Source: JBLEFH01 sp047345645
GTDB lineage: Bacteria; Pseudomonadota; Alphaproteobacteria; Rhodobacterales; Rhodobacteraceae
Length of the DNA: 64,000 bases
Assembly: GCA_047345645.1 (NCBI GenBank)
Contig: JBLEFH010000001.1
Strand: one strand, 5' to 3'
A program made the translations under genes and the position numbers. Below, piece by piece: positions 43,808 through 52,502 of this stretch (its first letter is position 1; the number at the start of each line of letters is the position of its first letter). The notes beneath the pieces are model-generated. The model saw only the letters and a program-made list of their open reading frames with translations. It was not told where the DNA came from and did not search any database.

Positions 43808-45879
43808 CAGGCAACGCCGACCAAACTGGGCCGCGTGTCGGGGCCAATTTCTTCGTAGGAAAGAACGGGGTTTCGTATCCCTTTGGCGACCAGAACCGTG
43901 TGAAGAAAGCGACGTCTTCGCGTTGAGCTGACGATCGCCGGATAGCGACCCGCCGCCGCAGCGCTTTGAATTTTCTCACCAATCGATGTTGCGAGACGGT
44001 TAAATTCATCAGGCGGAAGGGCGACATCGACCGCGCCCGCTTCGCCATCGATCTGATGCGCCTGAAAGAGATCCTCCCATTCCGGCGCCAGTTGAATAAG
44101 CGGCAACTGCCCGTCCTTATCGGTTAATTCTGCCGTGATCTGGAATGCCATGCGTTGGCGAACATGCTCGCAGAGCGCCGCGGGAGCCTTCACTGCGGCA
44201 TTTATCTCAGAAATTGCTTCCAGAATGAGCGGGATGTTCCGAATTGAAATGCGCTCCTCCAGCAAGAGGCGCATCACGGCCTGAAGTTGGTCAATAGGGA
44301 CGCGATCCGGCACGAACTCGTCGATAATACGTTTGTTTGCGTCAGCCCGAGCCCCATCGGACAGCGTTACGAACTGATCGAGCAGACGGCGCAGCGCGCG
44401 GCGATTGAACAAACGGCCAAAATTTTGTTTGAGCGTTTCAAGAAGGTGCGTGGCAACCACCTCCGTCGGCGTGATTGTGGCAAGCCCAGCCAAAGCCGCA
44501 TCCTCTTGTTGTTGCGGCGCAATCCATCGCGCGGGCGCGCCATAAACCGGCTCTGCAACGCTCACCCCATCGGGTGCTGGCCGTTCATCTTGCAACAATA
44601 CAAGGATTTGATCCGGCTCCAGCGCGCCGCGCGCGGCTTCAACGCTTTGAATTTTAATGCTGTAGCTTTTGTCGGGCAGGCTTGGATTGTCCGTGATCCG
44701 AATTTCCGGGATCACCAAGCCAAAATGAGCGGCGATATGGTTGCGCATGGTGGAAATGCGACTGTTCAGGCCGGTCGCTTCGTCCATGACAACCGGCACA
44801 AGATCGGGCGCAAATTCGATGTGAATTTCGTCGAGATCCAGAATATCGCCCAGTGTTTCCTTCTGGGGCGCGGCCTCCGTCTTTTGGGGCAACGCTGCGC
44901 GCTTCGCCGCTTCAAGTTGCTTTTTTCGTGCGAGCCAAGCGGACGCGCCCAAGACCCCGGCACCAAATATGAATGGGATGAAGGGGAGGCCGGGCATAAG
45001 GCCGAACAAGGCGAGCAGCGCCGCCACTGTGGCGAGCGCCGTCGGATAACGGCCAATTTGCTGGATGAGCGCTTGGTCGGCAGAGCCGACTGCGCCGCCC
45101 TTAGAAAGGAGAATCGCCGAGGCAATAGAGATGATCACCGCCGGAATTTGCGTCACGAGACCATCGCCGACGGTCAGGATCGTATAGGTTTCAAAAGCTT
45201 GGCCGACGGGCATACCATGAACGAAGAGACCCATCGAGAGCCCCATGACGAAGTTCAGCAGGGTGATGAGTAGGCCTGCCACCGCGTCGCCTTTGACGAA
45301 TTTTGACACGCCGTCGAGGGAGCCGAAGAAGGTGGTTTCTTCCTGCTCGATCCGGCGGCGTTCCCGCGCTTCGTCGTGGTTAATTGCGCCAGCCGCCATA
45401 TCGCTGTCGATAGCGAGCTGTTTGCCGGGCATCCCGTCGAGAGCGAAGCGGGCTCCGACCTCCGCCATCCGACCTGCACCTTTTGTGATCACAATGAAAT
45501 TGACGATCATCAAGACGCCGAAAACGACGAGGCCGAGGAATAGACTTCCACCCATGATGAAGTCTGCGAAGCCGTTGATCACCTCGCCAGCGGCGCGGGT
45601 TCCTTTGTGGCCTTCGCCGATGATGAGTTTTGTCGAGGAGACGTTGAGCGCTAGACGTAGCATCAGCGAGCTGAGCAAAATCATTGGAAAGGATGAGAAA
45701 TCCAGCGGGCGCTCGATGAAGAGGGTGATGGTAAAAATCAGGATCGCGAGGGCGAAGCTGGTGGCCAAGCCCATGTCGAGAATGAAGGCGGGCATTGGGA
45801 GGATCATCATTGTGATCACAGCCATTAGCGCGAGCGCCATCAGGATTGTGGGTTGGAAAAGGTGGCGTGCTTTTTCCAT
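43807..45879 (-). CDS. flhA: Flagellar export gate protein FlhA
   Basis: A 690-residue protein of normal length. An N-terminal membrane domain of eight segments contains the FHIPEP region (SLMLRLALNVSSTKLIIGEG, then GARFALDGMPGKQLAIDSDM). A cytoplasmic domain (about 350-690) includes NFGRLFNRRALRRLLDQF and IRNIPLILEAISEI. FlhA is the main proton-driven gate and the docking site for export substrates. It starts immediately after a lytic transglycosylase gene, sharing one base. Confidence 0.97.
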   Translation of the reverse strand: MEKARHLFQPTILMALALMAVITMMILPMPAFILDMGLATSFALAILIFTITLFIERPLDFSSFPMILLSSLMLRLALNVSSTKLIIGEGHKGTRAAGEVINGFADFIMGGSLFLGLVVFGVLMIVNFIVITKGAGRMAEVGARFALDGMPGKQLAIDSDMAAGAINHDEARERRRIEQEETTFFGSLDGVSKFVKGDAVAGLLITLLNFVMGLSMGLFVHGMPVGQAFETYTILTVGDGLVTQIPAVIISIASAILLSKGGAVGSADQALIQQIGRYPTALATVAALLALFGLMPGLPFIPFIFGAGVLGASAWLARKKQLEAAKRAALPQKTEAAPQKETLGDILDLDEIHIEFAPDLVPVVMDEATGLNSRISTMRNHIAAHFGLVIPEIRITDNPSLPDKSYSIKIQSVEAARGALEPDQILVLLQDERPAPDGVSVAEPVYGAPARWIAPQQQEDAALAGLATITPTEVVATHLLETLKQNFGRLFNRRALRRLLDQFVTLSDGARADANKRIIDEFVPDRVPIDQLQAVMRLLLEERISIRNIPLILEAISEINAAVKAPAALCEHVRQRMAFQITAELTDKDGQLPLIQLAPEWEDLFQAHQIDGEAGAVDVALPPDEFNRLATSIGEKIQSAAAAGRYPAIVSSTRRRRFLHTVLVAKGIRNPVLSYEEIGPDTRPSLVGVA

Positions 45880-46523
45880 CAGAAAAGGCTCTGGCCTGCT
45901 GCTTGAATGAGGGGACCGCGGGCGAGGCCGAGCAAGCCTTGTGACGCTTGCGGGATACGATCTCGGCGCGGCGCTGTGGTTAACAACCCGCTAGGTGCGG
46001 CGGCGGGTTGATAGGATTGCGCGGGTAAATCCAGTTGCGCGATGATCCGGTCGAAGCGCGCGCGGTAGATATTGGCATATTTCGGTGTGCGCGAATGATA
46101 AGCGCCGGCGGCTGCTGACCAGCTTCCGGTTTCGTTAAAAAGATCCCCGAGGAATTTCGACGCGTAGGCGGCGTTCACGCGCGGCTCGAACATGTCTTCG
46201 AGGGAGGCAAAATACTCGCCATGCCAGCGATAATTTACTTGAAAACAGCCGACATCGAAGGAGGTGCGTCCGGCGGCGCGGGCCTTGCGGGCAAAGGCAA
46301 GCGCCGCGTCGCGTGTGTCGAACCAGTGCCCTTTCCCTTCGAGATTAACCGTCCACGGCCAGGGTTGTCCGTTGCGCCCGGTTTCCGTGATGGTGATAGC
46401 GGCCAAAACTTCAGCGGGCACGTGACCCGAAGCCGCGCGCGCCGCATCGTAGCAAATATTTGGACTTCCGGCGGCCTGATCCGCGCCGAAAAGGCAAAAG
46501 ACAAGAATCAGCAGACGCCGCAT
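45879..46523 (-). CDS. Lytic transglycosylase-like protein of the flagellar run
   Basis: A 214-residue exported protein. The signal peptide MRRLLILVFCLFGADQAAG is followed by an SLT-type domain: VPAEVLAAITITETGRNG holds the candidate catalytic Glu near residue 47, FDVGCFQVNYRWHGEYF aligns with the GxxQ segment, and AAGAYHSRTPKYANIYRARF with the AYN segment. It lacks a SPOR domain and is shorter than the enzyme at 40584-41489. Placed directly upstream of flhA, it likely acts on the cell wall for flagellar assembly. Its leader holds a 6-base-arm hairpin. Confidence 0.85.
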   Translation of the reverse strand: MRRLLILVFCLFGADQAAGSPNICYDAARAASGHVPAEVLAAITITETGRNGQPWPWTVNLEGKGHWFDTRDAALAFARKARAAGRTSFDVGCFQVNYRWHGEYFASLEDMFEPRVNAAYASKFLGDLFNETGSWSAAAGAYHSRTPKYANIYRARFDRIIAQLDLPAQSYQPAAAPSGLLTTAPRRDRIPQASQGLLGLARGPLIQAAGQSLF

Positions 46524-46531
46524 CGGGTTCT

Positions 46532-46547
46532 CCCGTTGGTTAACGGG
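46532..46547 (-). promoter_or_regulatory. Small inverted repeat with a TTAACC element ahead of the flhA run
   Basis: CCCGTT (46532-46537), GGTT, AACGGG (46542-46547) make a perfect 6-base-arm inverted repeat 8 bases before the transglycosylase ATG. On the minus strand it contains TTAACC (46543-46538), the CtrA half-site sequence. It could be a regulator site or a hairpin that affects translation. Function is not shown. Confidence 0.4.
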
Positions 46548-46582
46548 GTCACGCTACGGCGAGGACGTTTAGAAACTGTAAC

Positions 46583-47707
46583 TTACGAGGCGAAATAATC
46601 GCTCAAAATGCGGGTATAAATCGCCTTCAGCGTCTCGATCTGGCTGATCTCGATCCGCTCATCGACCTGATGCATGGTTTTGCCGACGAGACCGAATTCG
46701 ACAACCGGACAATGTTTGCGCATGAACCGCGCGTCGGAGGTGCCGCCGGAGGTGGACAGAATAGGGTAAATGCCTGTCTCCGCTTTTACGGCGTTTGCGA
46801 TGAGATCGGAAAGCGTGCCGGGCGGCGTGATGAAGGCCTCGCCAGAGCAGGAAATTTTCAGGTCGAAAGCGACGTCACTATTCGGAATCATCTCGTAAAA
46901 CCAATCGGTTAGACTGGTTTCGGAATGCAGGTCGTTGAAGCGGATATTCATCCGCGCGAAGGCTTCGGCGGGGATCACATTGCTGGCGGGGTTGCCCACG
47001 TCAATCGTGGTTATCGCAAGGGTCGACGGGTCGAAATGCGCGGTGCCTTCGTCGAGCGTGTGGTTGGCGAGCCGATCGAGATAGGCGACCAAAGCCGGGA
47101 GCGGGTTCAGCGCGCGGTGCGGGTAGGCGACATGGCCCTGCTGTCCGCGGGCGATGATCTCGCAGGTGATGGAGCCGCGCCGGCCGATTTTCATCATCTC
47201 GCCGAGAGTTTCGGGGCAGGTCGGCTCGCCGACGAGACATACATCCATGCGCTCGCCCTGCGTCGCCATCCAGTCGAGAAGGGCGCGGGTGCCATCCTGC
47301 GCCTGGCCCTCTTCATCGCCGGTGATCGCGAGGCTGATGGACCCACTGGGCGGTGTTTTCTCAACGAAATCAATCGCAGCGGCGACGAAGGCGGCCACGC
47401 CGGATTTCATATCCGTTGCGCCGCGGCCCCAGAGGACGCCGTTTTCAATGTCGCCGCTAAAGGGCGGATGCGTCCAAGCGGCTTCATCGCCGGCGGGAAC
47501 CACGTCGGTGTGGCCGTTGAAGCCGAAGACGGGGCCGGACTCGCCCCATCGGGCGAATAGGTTTGCAACCCCGCCACGGTCCACGCGGCTGCAGACAAAC
47601 CCGGCGGCGGTAAGCTTTTCTTCCAATAAAATCAACGCGCCGCCCTCTTCGGGCGTGACCGACGCGCAGCGGATGAGGTCCTGCGTCAGTGCAACCGGAT
47701 CGGTCAC
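46583..47707 (-). CDS. dapE: Succinyl-diaminopimelate desuccinylase
   Basis: A 374-residue M20 metallopeptidase-fold enzyme. HTDVVPAGD, GRGATDMKSG, the catalytic ITGDEEGQA, and VGEPTCPETLGEMMKIGRRG are present. A dimerisation domain is in the middle (about 180-290), and the C-terminal TMHQVDERIEI carries a metal-binding His. It makes LL-diaminopimelate for lysine and peptidoglycan. The start is GTG at 47707, which overlaps the stop of the HAD gene (GTGA). No ATG fits without losing N-terminal conserved residues, and the open frame upstream runs inside the HAD gene. Confidence 0.95.
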   Translation of the reverse strand: MTDPVALTQDLIRCASVTPEEGGALILLEEKLTAAGFVCSRVDRGGVANLFARWGESGPVFGFNGHTDVVPAGDEAAWTHPPFSGDIENGVLWGRGATDMKSGVAAFVAAAIDFVEKTPPSGSISLAITGDEEGQAQDGTRALLDWMATQGERMDVCLVGEPTCPETLGEMMKIGRRGSITCEIIARGQQGHVAYPHRALNPLPALVAYLDRLANHTLDEGTAHFDPSTLAITTIDVGNPASNVIPAEAFARMNIRFNDLHSETSLTDWFYEMIPNSDVAFDLKISCSGEAFITPPGTLSDLIANAVKAETGIYPILSTSGGTSDARFMRKHCPVVEFGLVGKTMHQVDERIEISQIETLKAIYTRILSDYFAS

Positions 47708-48363
47708 AATTCGACCCCGGCGATCTCCAGAACCAGCTCCAGCACATCGTCGGGATGACCGGCCAACGCGTCGGCCTCGGCCATATGCAATTCGCCCTCT
47801 TCGCCAAATCCCCAAAGCGCGCCGATGCTGGGGACGCCGTTGTTTTTCGCGCCGATAATGTCGTATTTGCGGTCGCCAATCATGATCGCCTCATGCGCCT
47901 CGACCTCGGTTTCGTTGAGGGCGTGGGCGATAAGATCCGTCTTGTCGGCATTGTGGCCGCTTTCCTCGGAGCCGAAGAGTCCGTCGACATGCGCATCGAT
48001 CCCAAAATGTTCAATGATTTTATTGGCATAACTGGCGGGTTTCGAGGTCGCGATCCAGAGCCCTGCCTCGGTTTCGCGCAGATCCATCAGCATTTCGCCA
48101 ATGCCGTCGAAGACATCGGCCTCATACATATTCCCGCCCGTGTAATGCGCGCGGTAGATTTCCATCGCCTCTTCAAGATCTGCGTGCAGGCCGAGAAGTT
48201 CTTGAAAAATCACCTCTAAAGGCGGGCCGACGACCCAGCGGATCGTCTCTTCATCCACATGTTCCGCGCCGATTTCCTTCATCGTGTACTGGATGGAGGT
48301 GATGATGCTCTCGCGGCTGTCGACCAGCGTGCCGTCGAGGTCGAGATAGATGCCTTTAATCAT
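47704..48363 (-). CDS. HAD-superfamily hydrolase, phosphoglycolate phosphatase-like
   Basis: A 219-residue HAD subfamily IA enzyme. YLDLDGTLVDSR carries the nucleophile Asp8 and Asp10; WIATSKP is motif II, a Lys-containing motif III lies near KPASYANK, and MIGDRKYDIIGAKNNGV is motif IV. The helical cap (about 15-80) is the class C1 type. The substrate cannot be read from sequence. It overlaps dapE at its end and the 100-residue unknown gene by 8 bases at its start. Confidence 0.88.
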   Translation of the reverse strand: MIKGIYLDLDGTLVDSRESIITSIQYTMKEIGAEHVDEETIRWVVGPPLEVIFQELLGLHADLEEAMEIYRAHYTGGNMYEADVFDGIGEMLMDLRETEAGLWIATSKPASYANKIIEHFGIDAHVDGLFGSEESGHNADKTDLIAHALNETEVEAHEAIMIGDRKYDIIGAKNNGVPSIGALWGFGEEGELHMAEADALAGHPDDVLELVLEIAGVEL

Positions 48364-48658
48364 TTTCGCCCTCGTAAAATGCGGTTTGCTGCGCCACGAT
48401 CACAGCGTTTTCGGCCAGCGCCCGGTCGGCGAGCTCGCGTTCCTCGGGCGGTAAATCGTCAGGCAAATCATCGGCTTCCACTTCCAGAACCGACATATCC
48501 GCCTGTTTGAGAAGCGCCACCGTCTCGCGCACGGCTTCTGCGTCATCCACGCCGGAAGCGTAGCAGAGCAGGGCGCCGCCGGTGGCGTTCTCCGGCAGAC
48601 CGTCGCCCGGCTTGCGGCCGAGCGACACAATCAGACGGTAGAGCCGCTGCTTGCTCAT
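48356..48658 (-). CDS. Unknown 100-residue protein
   Basis: A 100-residue acidic soluble protein with no signal, membrane segment or motif I recognise. It has MSKQRLYRLIVSLGRKPGDG at the N-terminus, a probable beta-alpha-beta centre (GGALLCYASGVDDAEAVRET), and an acidic helical end (PPEERELADRALAENAVIVA). It is real by its tight overlaps: the start overlaps the GlsB-like stop by ATGA and its end overlaps the HAD gene by 8 bases. Its place suggests co-translation with glsB-HAD-dapE, but no function follows from that. Confidence 0.75.
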   Translation of the reverse strand: MSKQRLYRLIVSLGRKPGDGLPENATGGALLCYASGVDDAEAVRETVALLKQADMSVLEVEADDLPDDLPPEERELADRALAENAVIVAQQTAFYEGEND

Positions 48659-48894
48659 TTTCGGATCAGGCGCGCGATCCAGATCAGCACCGCCGCGCCG
48701 AAGACCGCCACAAGCAGGCGCACGATCAGCCCGCCGCTGGTGTCGAGACCGCCGAGCGACAGGAGCCAGCCGCCGACCGTCGCGCCTAGGATCCCGAGCA
48801 CGATGTTGACGAGGATGCCGTTCGGGCTGTCCATGATGTTGCTGGCGATCCAGCCGGCGAGACCGCCGATGATGATGGTGAGAATGAATCCCAT
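48655..48894 (-). CDS. GlsB/YeaQ/YmgE family membrane protein
   Basis: A 79-residue membrane protein. The N-terminal MGFILTIIIGGLAGWIASNI and NIVLGILGATVGGWLLSLGG segments match the transglycosylase-associated GlsB/YeaQ family, with a third hydrophobic helix at the C-terminus (VRLLVAVFGAAVLIWIARLI). The family is linked to stress response but its biochemistry is unknown. The ATG at 48894 begins the conserved region; upstream Met codons in the same frame are ignored. It overlaps the unknown gene downstream by ATGA. Confidence 0.9.
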   Translation of the reverse strand: MGFILTIIIGGLAGWIASNIMDSPNGILVNIVLGILGATVGGWLLSLGGLDTSGGLIVRLLVAVFGAAVLIWIARLIRK

Positions 48895-48972
48895 GTTCTG
48901 TCCTCTCTTTGACTGCTGCGTTGTCAGTTGGACTGAACTAACAATCGGTTGCAAGCATTGGTTCCCTGCGGC

Positions 48973-49815
48973 TTAGCCGCGCAGCAGATCGTTGATCGAG
49001 GTTTTCGAACGGGTGCGCTCGTCGACGCGCTTGACGATGACAGCGCAGTAAAGATTCGGTCCCGGCTCGCCATTCGGGAGCGGTTTGCCCGGCAGGGTGC
49101 CCGCGACGACGACGGAGTAGGGCGGCACTTCGCCCATGAAGACTTCACCAGTGTTGCGGTCCACGATCTTGGTAGACTGACCGATGAAAACGCCCATACC
49201 GAGGACGGAGCCCTCGCGCACGATACAGCCTTCGACGACTTCGGAGCGCGCGCCGATGAAGCAGTTGTCCTCGATGATGGTCGGGCCCGCTTGCATCGGC
49301 TCCAGCACGCCGCCAATGCCGACGCCGCCGGAAAGGTGAACGTTTTTGCCGATTTGCGCGCAGGAGCCGACGGTGACCCATGTGTCCACCATCGTGCCTT
49401 CATCGACATAAGCGCCAAGGTTAACGAAGGACGGCATCAGCACGACGCCCTTGCCGATATGCGCGGATCGGCGGACGACGCAGTTCGGCACGGCGCGGAA
49501 ACCGGCCTGTTTCCACTCGCTCTCGCCCCAGCCGTCGAATTTGCTCGGCACCTTGTCCCACCATGTCGAGCCGCCGGGGCCACCCGAGATCGGCGCCATG
49601 TCATTGAGACGGAAGGACAAAAGCACGGCTTTCTTCGCCCACTGATTCACCTGCCAGTCGTCGCCCTGCTTTTCCGCAACCCGCAGCGTGCCGGCTTCCA
49701 GCGCATCAAGCGTGGCTTCTACCGCCTCGCGGGCCTCGCCCTTGGTCTCGGGCGTGATGGCGTCGCGGCCCTCCCACGCGGTTTCAATGGCGGTTTCCAA
49801 TTGCGCGTTGGACAT
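48973..49815 (-). CDS. dapD: Tetrahydrodipicolinate N-succinyltransferase
   Basis: A 280-residue left-handed beta-helix acyltransferase. It shows hexapeptide repeats (about 105-230: VVRRSAHIGKGVVLMPSFVN, GSCAQIGKNVHLSGGVGIGG, NCFIGARSEVVEGCIVREGS) and an N-terminal helical domain (LETAIETAWEGRDAIT). It adds succinate from succinyl-CoA to tetrahydrodipicolinate, giving the substrate chain that ends at DapE, encoded nearby at 46583-47707. It is divergent from the LOG-family gene with 100 bases between. Confidence 0.97.
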   Translation of the reverse strand: MSNAQLETAIETAWEGRDAITPETKGEAREAVEATLDALEAGTLRVAEKQGDDWQVNQWAKKAVLLSFRLNDMAPISGGPGGSTWWDKVPSKFDGWGESEWKQAGFRAVPNCVVRRSAHIGKGVVLMPSFVNLGAYVDEGTMVDTWVTVGSCAQIGKNVHLSGGVGIGGVLEPMQAGPTIIEDNCFIGARSEVVEGCIVREGSVLGMGVFIGQSTKIVDRNTGEVFMGEVPPYSVVVAGTLPGKPLPNGEPGPNLYCAVIVKRVDERTRSKTSINDLLRG

Positions 49816-49915
49816 GGGCGCTCTCCGTTGCTATCGCTCAATTTCTGTTCCCTACCGCCTATAAAGTGCGGGCGGGCATGACGCAATGTGCAGAGAGAGT
49901 GAGAGCGAGGTCCCG

Positions 49916-50758
49916 ATGGCGCGGCGCAAAGATGCGAACGATGCGAATAAACGTTTCCCCCATGCGCGGGAGGATGTTGCGCAGGCGGAGACCTTCTCGG
50001 ACACGCCGCAAACGCGCTCGCACACGTATCGGCTGGCCTTTGACGATCAGGATTTCATGCTGCGTCAGGAATTGCGCCCGGTGCGGTTCCAACTTGAGCT
50101 GCTCAAGGCGGAGATGATCCTGAGCGAAGAGGAAGTGGACAGCACCATCGTGATGTTCGGCGGGGCGCGGATCCCGGATCCCGCGCATAAAGAGCGCGCG
50201 CGGACGCAGACTTTAGCCGATCTGTCGCGGTTTTACGATGAGGCGCGGACCTTTGCGCGGCTCTGCACCGAGAAAAGCATGAAGGACTCCGGTGGGCGCG
50301 AGGGCGTGATCGTCACCGGCGGCGGGCCGGGCGTGATGGAGGCGGGCAACCGCGGCGCGCATGATGCGGGCGGGCGCTCGGTCTCGCTCAATATCGTGCT
50401 GGAGTTCGAGCAGGAACCGAACCCCTACTGCACCCCCGAACTTGCCTTCAACTTCCACTATTTCGCGATCCGCAAGATGCATTTCCTGATGCGGGCCAAG
50501 GCAATCACCGTGTTCCCCGGTGGTTTCGGGACGCTGGACGAGCTGTTTGAGTCGCTCACGCTCATCCAGACAAAGCGGATGGACAAACTGCCCGTGATCC
50601 TGTTTGGCCGCGAGTTCTGGGAAAAGATTATCGACTGGGAAGCGCTCGCCGATGCCGGGACGATCTCACCGGGCGATCTCGATCTTTTCGAATATGCGGA
50701 GAGCGCGGAAGAAGCGCTAGCTATTCTGGATCGCTGGGAGGCGGATCACGGAGAATAA
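49916..50758 (+). CDS. LOG family protein (TIGR00730-like)
   Basis: A 280-residue protein. An N-terminal extension (about 1-75) precedes the LOG domain with FGGARIPDPAH, TGGGPGVMEAGNRGAHDAGG and the family motif PGGFGTLDELFE. LOG enzymes cleave the nucleoside-monophosphate glycosidic bond of cytokinin precursors or purine nucleotides; older annotations call them lysine decarboxylases, which is wrong for this motif. The long N-terminus marks the larger bacterial subgroup, whose substrate is less clear. ATG 49916 follows GAGCGAGG. The last 38 bases overlap the convergent phytase-like gene. Confidence 0.9.
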   Translation: MARRKDANDANKRFPHAREDVAQAETFSDTPQTRSHTYRLAFDDQDFMLRQELRPVRFQLELLKAEMILSEEEVDSTIVMFGGARIPDPAHKERARTQTLADLSRFYDEARTFARLCTEKSMKDSGGREGVIVTGGGPGVMEAGNRGAHDAGGRSVSLNIVLEFEQEPNPYCTPELAFNFHYFAIRKMHFLMRAKAITVFPGGFGTLDELFESLTLIQTKRMDKLPVILFGREFWEKIIDWEALADAGTISPGDLDLFEYAESAEEALAILDRWEADHGE

Positions 50759-51614
50759 ACTCCACGATTTCCGTGCGTTGCAGCGGGAAAAAATTGTCGT
50801 CTGAGATCAGAGTGAGACGGGTGTTGCCGTCCTCATCCGCCCAGGCCGAAATCCCTTCCATATTGTCGAGCTGGCCCATGGTGGTCTCGATCAGCGTGAC
50901 GGCGTTGGTCGGCCCGGTCTCCGGGTCGAAGTCGAACATGCGGATGCGGCTACGAAAGCCCAACAGACCCACATCGCGTTCCAGAACGAAAAGCTTGTTG
51001 TCCGGCCCAAGATCCGCGCCGGTCACAAGAAATTCGCCCTCGCGCGGGACCGAATAGGGGCGGCTCCAGGCTCCGTCCTTCCAGCGATGGATCGGGAATG
51101 GGCGGTCCAGTTGCCCGGAGCGCTCCGGGATCGCGTAAACCACGCCGTCGGCATCGTTGAAAAGCGCCTCGAACCCGCTGTTTTGCTGAAGACGGCGGAT
51201 TGGGTCGTCGCGCGGAATGAGGGTCGCTCGATCGCCCGGCGCGGCAAAGGACGAGATCCGGTGATTGCCCTCAAAACTCAGGAAAAATTCGCCGGATGGT
51301 AGCCGCGCCATGCCTTCCGCGTCGCTATGGACCGGCGGGACCGGCATATTGCGTGAGGTGCGGATGGCGGTGCGTTCGGTCGGGCGTGCGGCGGTGATCC
51401 GACCATTTTCGCGGGTAATCTCCCCCATCCACCATTGCCCGCGATCCGAGACGGCCACGAAGCGGTCCCCATCTTCGGTGATCTCGATGGCCGACAGCCC
51501 GCCGAAGGACTCCGTATCGCTGCGCAGGACCGCGCGCCCGTCGAGTTCCAACGCCGGAGAGCCCGCCGAGATCGGGAGGATCGCGGCGGTGATCAGGTCG
51601 ATAATGCGGATCAT
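50721..51614 (-). CDS. Esterase-like activity of phytase family protein
   Basis: A 297-residue protein of the phytase-like beta-propeller family (SFGGLSAIEITEDGDRFVAV, SDRGQWWMGEI, then SDAEGMARLPSGEFFLSFEG and the C-terminal NMEGISAWADEDGNTRLTLI). A weak hydrophobic N-terminus (IIDLITAAILPISAGSPAL) suggests export. The family name comes from domain resemblance, and activity is not established for most members. It overlaps the mepA stop by ATGA and the LOG gene tail to tail by 38 bases. Confidence 0.83.
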   Translation of the reverse strand: MIRIIDLITAAILPISAGSPALELDGRAVLRSDTESFGGLSAIEITEDGDRFVAVSDRGQWWMGEITRENGRITAARPTERTAIRTSRNMPVPPVHSDAEGMARLPSGEFFLSFEGNHRISSFAAPGDRATLIPRDDPIRRLQQNSGFEALFNDADGVVYAIPERSGQLDRPFPIHRWKDGAWSRPYSVPREGEFLVTGADLGPDNKLFVLERDVGLLGFRSRIRMFDFDPETGPTNAVTLIETTMGQLDNMEGISAWADEDGNTRLTLISDDNFFPLQRTEIVEFILRDPPPSDPE

Positions 51615-52480
51615 CGGCTGTTCAGAACCTGCGCGCAGCCTGCCGGAAGGTCTGCCAGCCGCAATTCCGGCTTGGGCTGCGGCTTCGGCGCGTTCGGGTC
51701 GGGCGCCGGCGGGTTCACGATATCGCGCAACCACTGCGCCGCATCCGCGCAGCCATCCCCCGGCGGCGGCGGCGCCTGATTAACGCAAGAGGTGTTGCCC
51801 GCAGGGCAGCTCAGCCGGACGTGGAAATGGTAATCATGCCCCCACCATGGGCGGATTTTATTGAGAAAGGCGCGATCATTCGCGGGCGCTTCGGCGCACA
51901 TGCGGTTCTTGATCGCGGGGTTCACGAAAATCCGGGCGACGCGCGGATCTTCGGCGGCGCGGCGAATGATCAGGTGATGCGCCTGCGTCCAGGCGCTGTT
52001 CACATTAACCTTGTCACCAGCCACCATCGTGTCCGACGAAATGCGCTCGCGATCCGCACGGCTGAGAGCGAGATTCAGCGCGGGCTTCAACCAGATATCC
52101 GCATCAAGCCCGACCTGATGGCTGGAATGCCCCGTGAGCATCGGCCCGCCCTTGGGCTGCGACATGTCGCCAATATAGAGCCCGCGCCACCCCACCTGCG
52201 CGGCATAACGACTCAAATCCTGCACGAAAGACACCGTGGTTGGCTGCGCCCAATTGCGGTTGCGCGAAAGGCGCATGGCCTGCCATGTCGGGCCGGTCTC
52301 GGCGAGCTGCATATTCCCGGCCGCACAGCCACGCGCGTACTCGCCAATGGCCTGCGCTGTGAGGCTGCTCGCGGCGGTTTGCTCGGCACCGAAAAGCTGC
52401 TTGGCGGCTTGCGCGGCGGCGCTGGTGGGAATGCTGGCAAGTCCCGCGAGAAGGGCGGCGATCAGGGCGTTTTTTTTCAT
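51611..52480 (-). CDS. mepA: Penicillin-insensitive murein endopeptidase (M74 family)
   Basis: A 289-residue periplasmic zinc peptidase with a signal peptide (MKKNALIAALLAGLASIPTS). The LAS-type metal motifs HSSHQVGLDADIW and HDYHFHVRLSCP are both intact, with several Cys pairs expected for disulfides. A proline-rich stretch near the end (APDPNAPKPQPKPE) is a linker. It cuts D-Ala-meso-DAP crosslinks in peptidoglycan. ATG 52480 starts the signal peptide; the open frame extends upstream to 52546 without one. Confidence 0.93.
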   Translation of the reverse strand: MKKNALIAALLAGLASIPTSAAAQAAKQLFGAEQTAASSLTAQAIGEYARGCAAGNMQLAETGPTWQAMRLSRNRNWAQPTTVSFVQDLSRYAAQVGWRGLYIGDMSQPKGGPMLTGHSSHQVGLDADIWLKPALNLALSRADRERISSDTMVAGDKVNVNSAWTQAHHLIIRRAAEDPRVARIFVNPAIKNRMCAEAPANDRAFLNKIRPWWGHDYHFHVRLSCPAGNTSCVNQAPPPPGDGCADAAQWLRDIVNPPAPDPNAPKPQPKPELRLADLPAGCAQVLNSR

Positions 52481-52502
52481 CTGCTCATGCCTTGTTGGTC
52501 GA

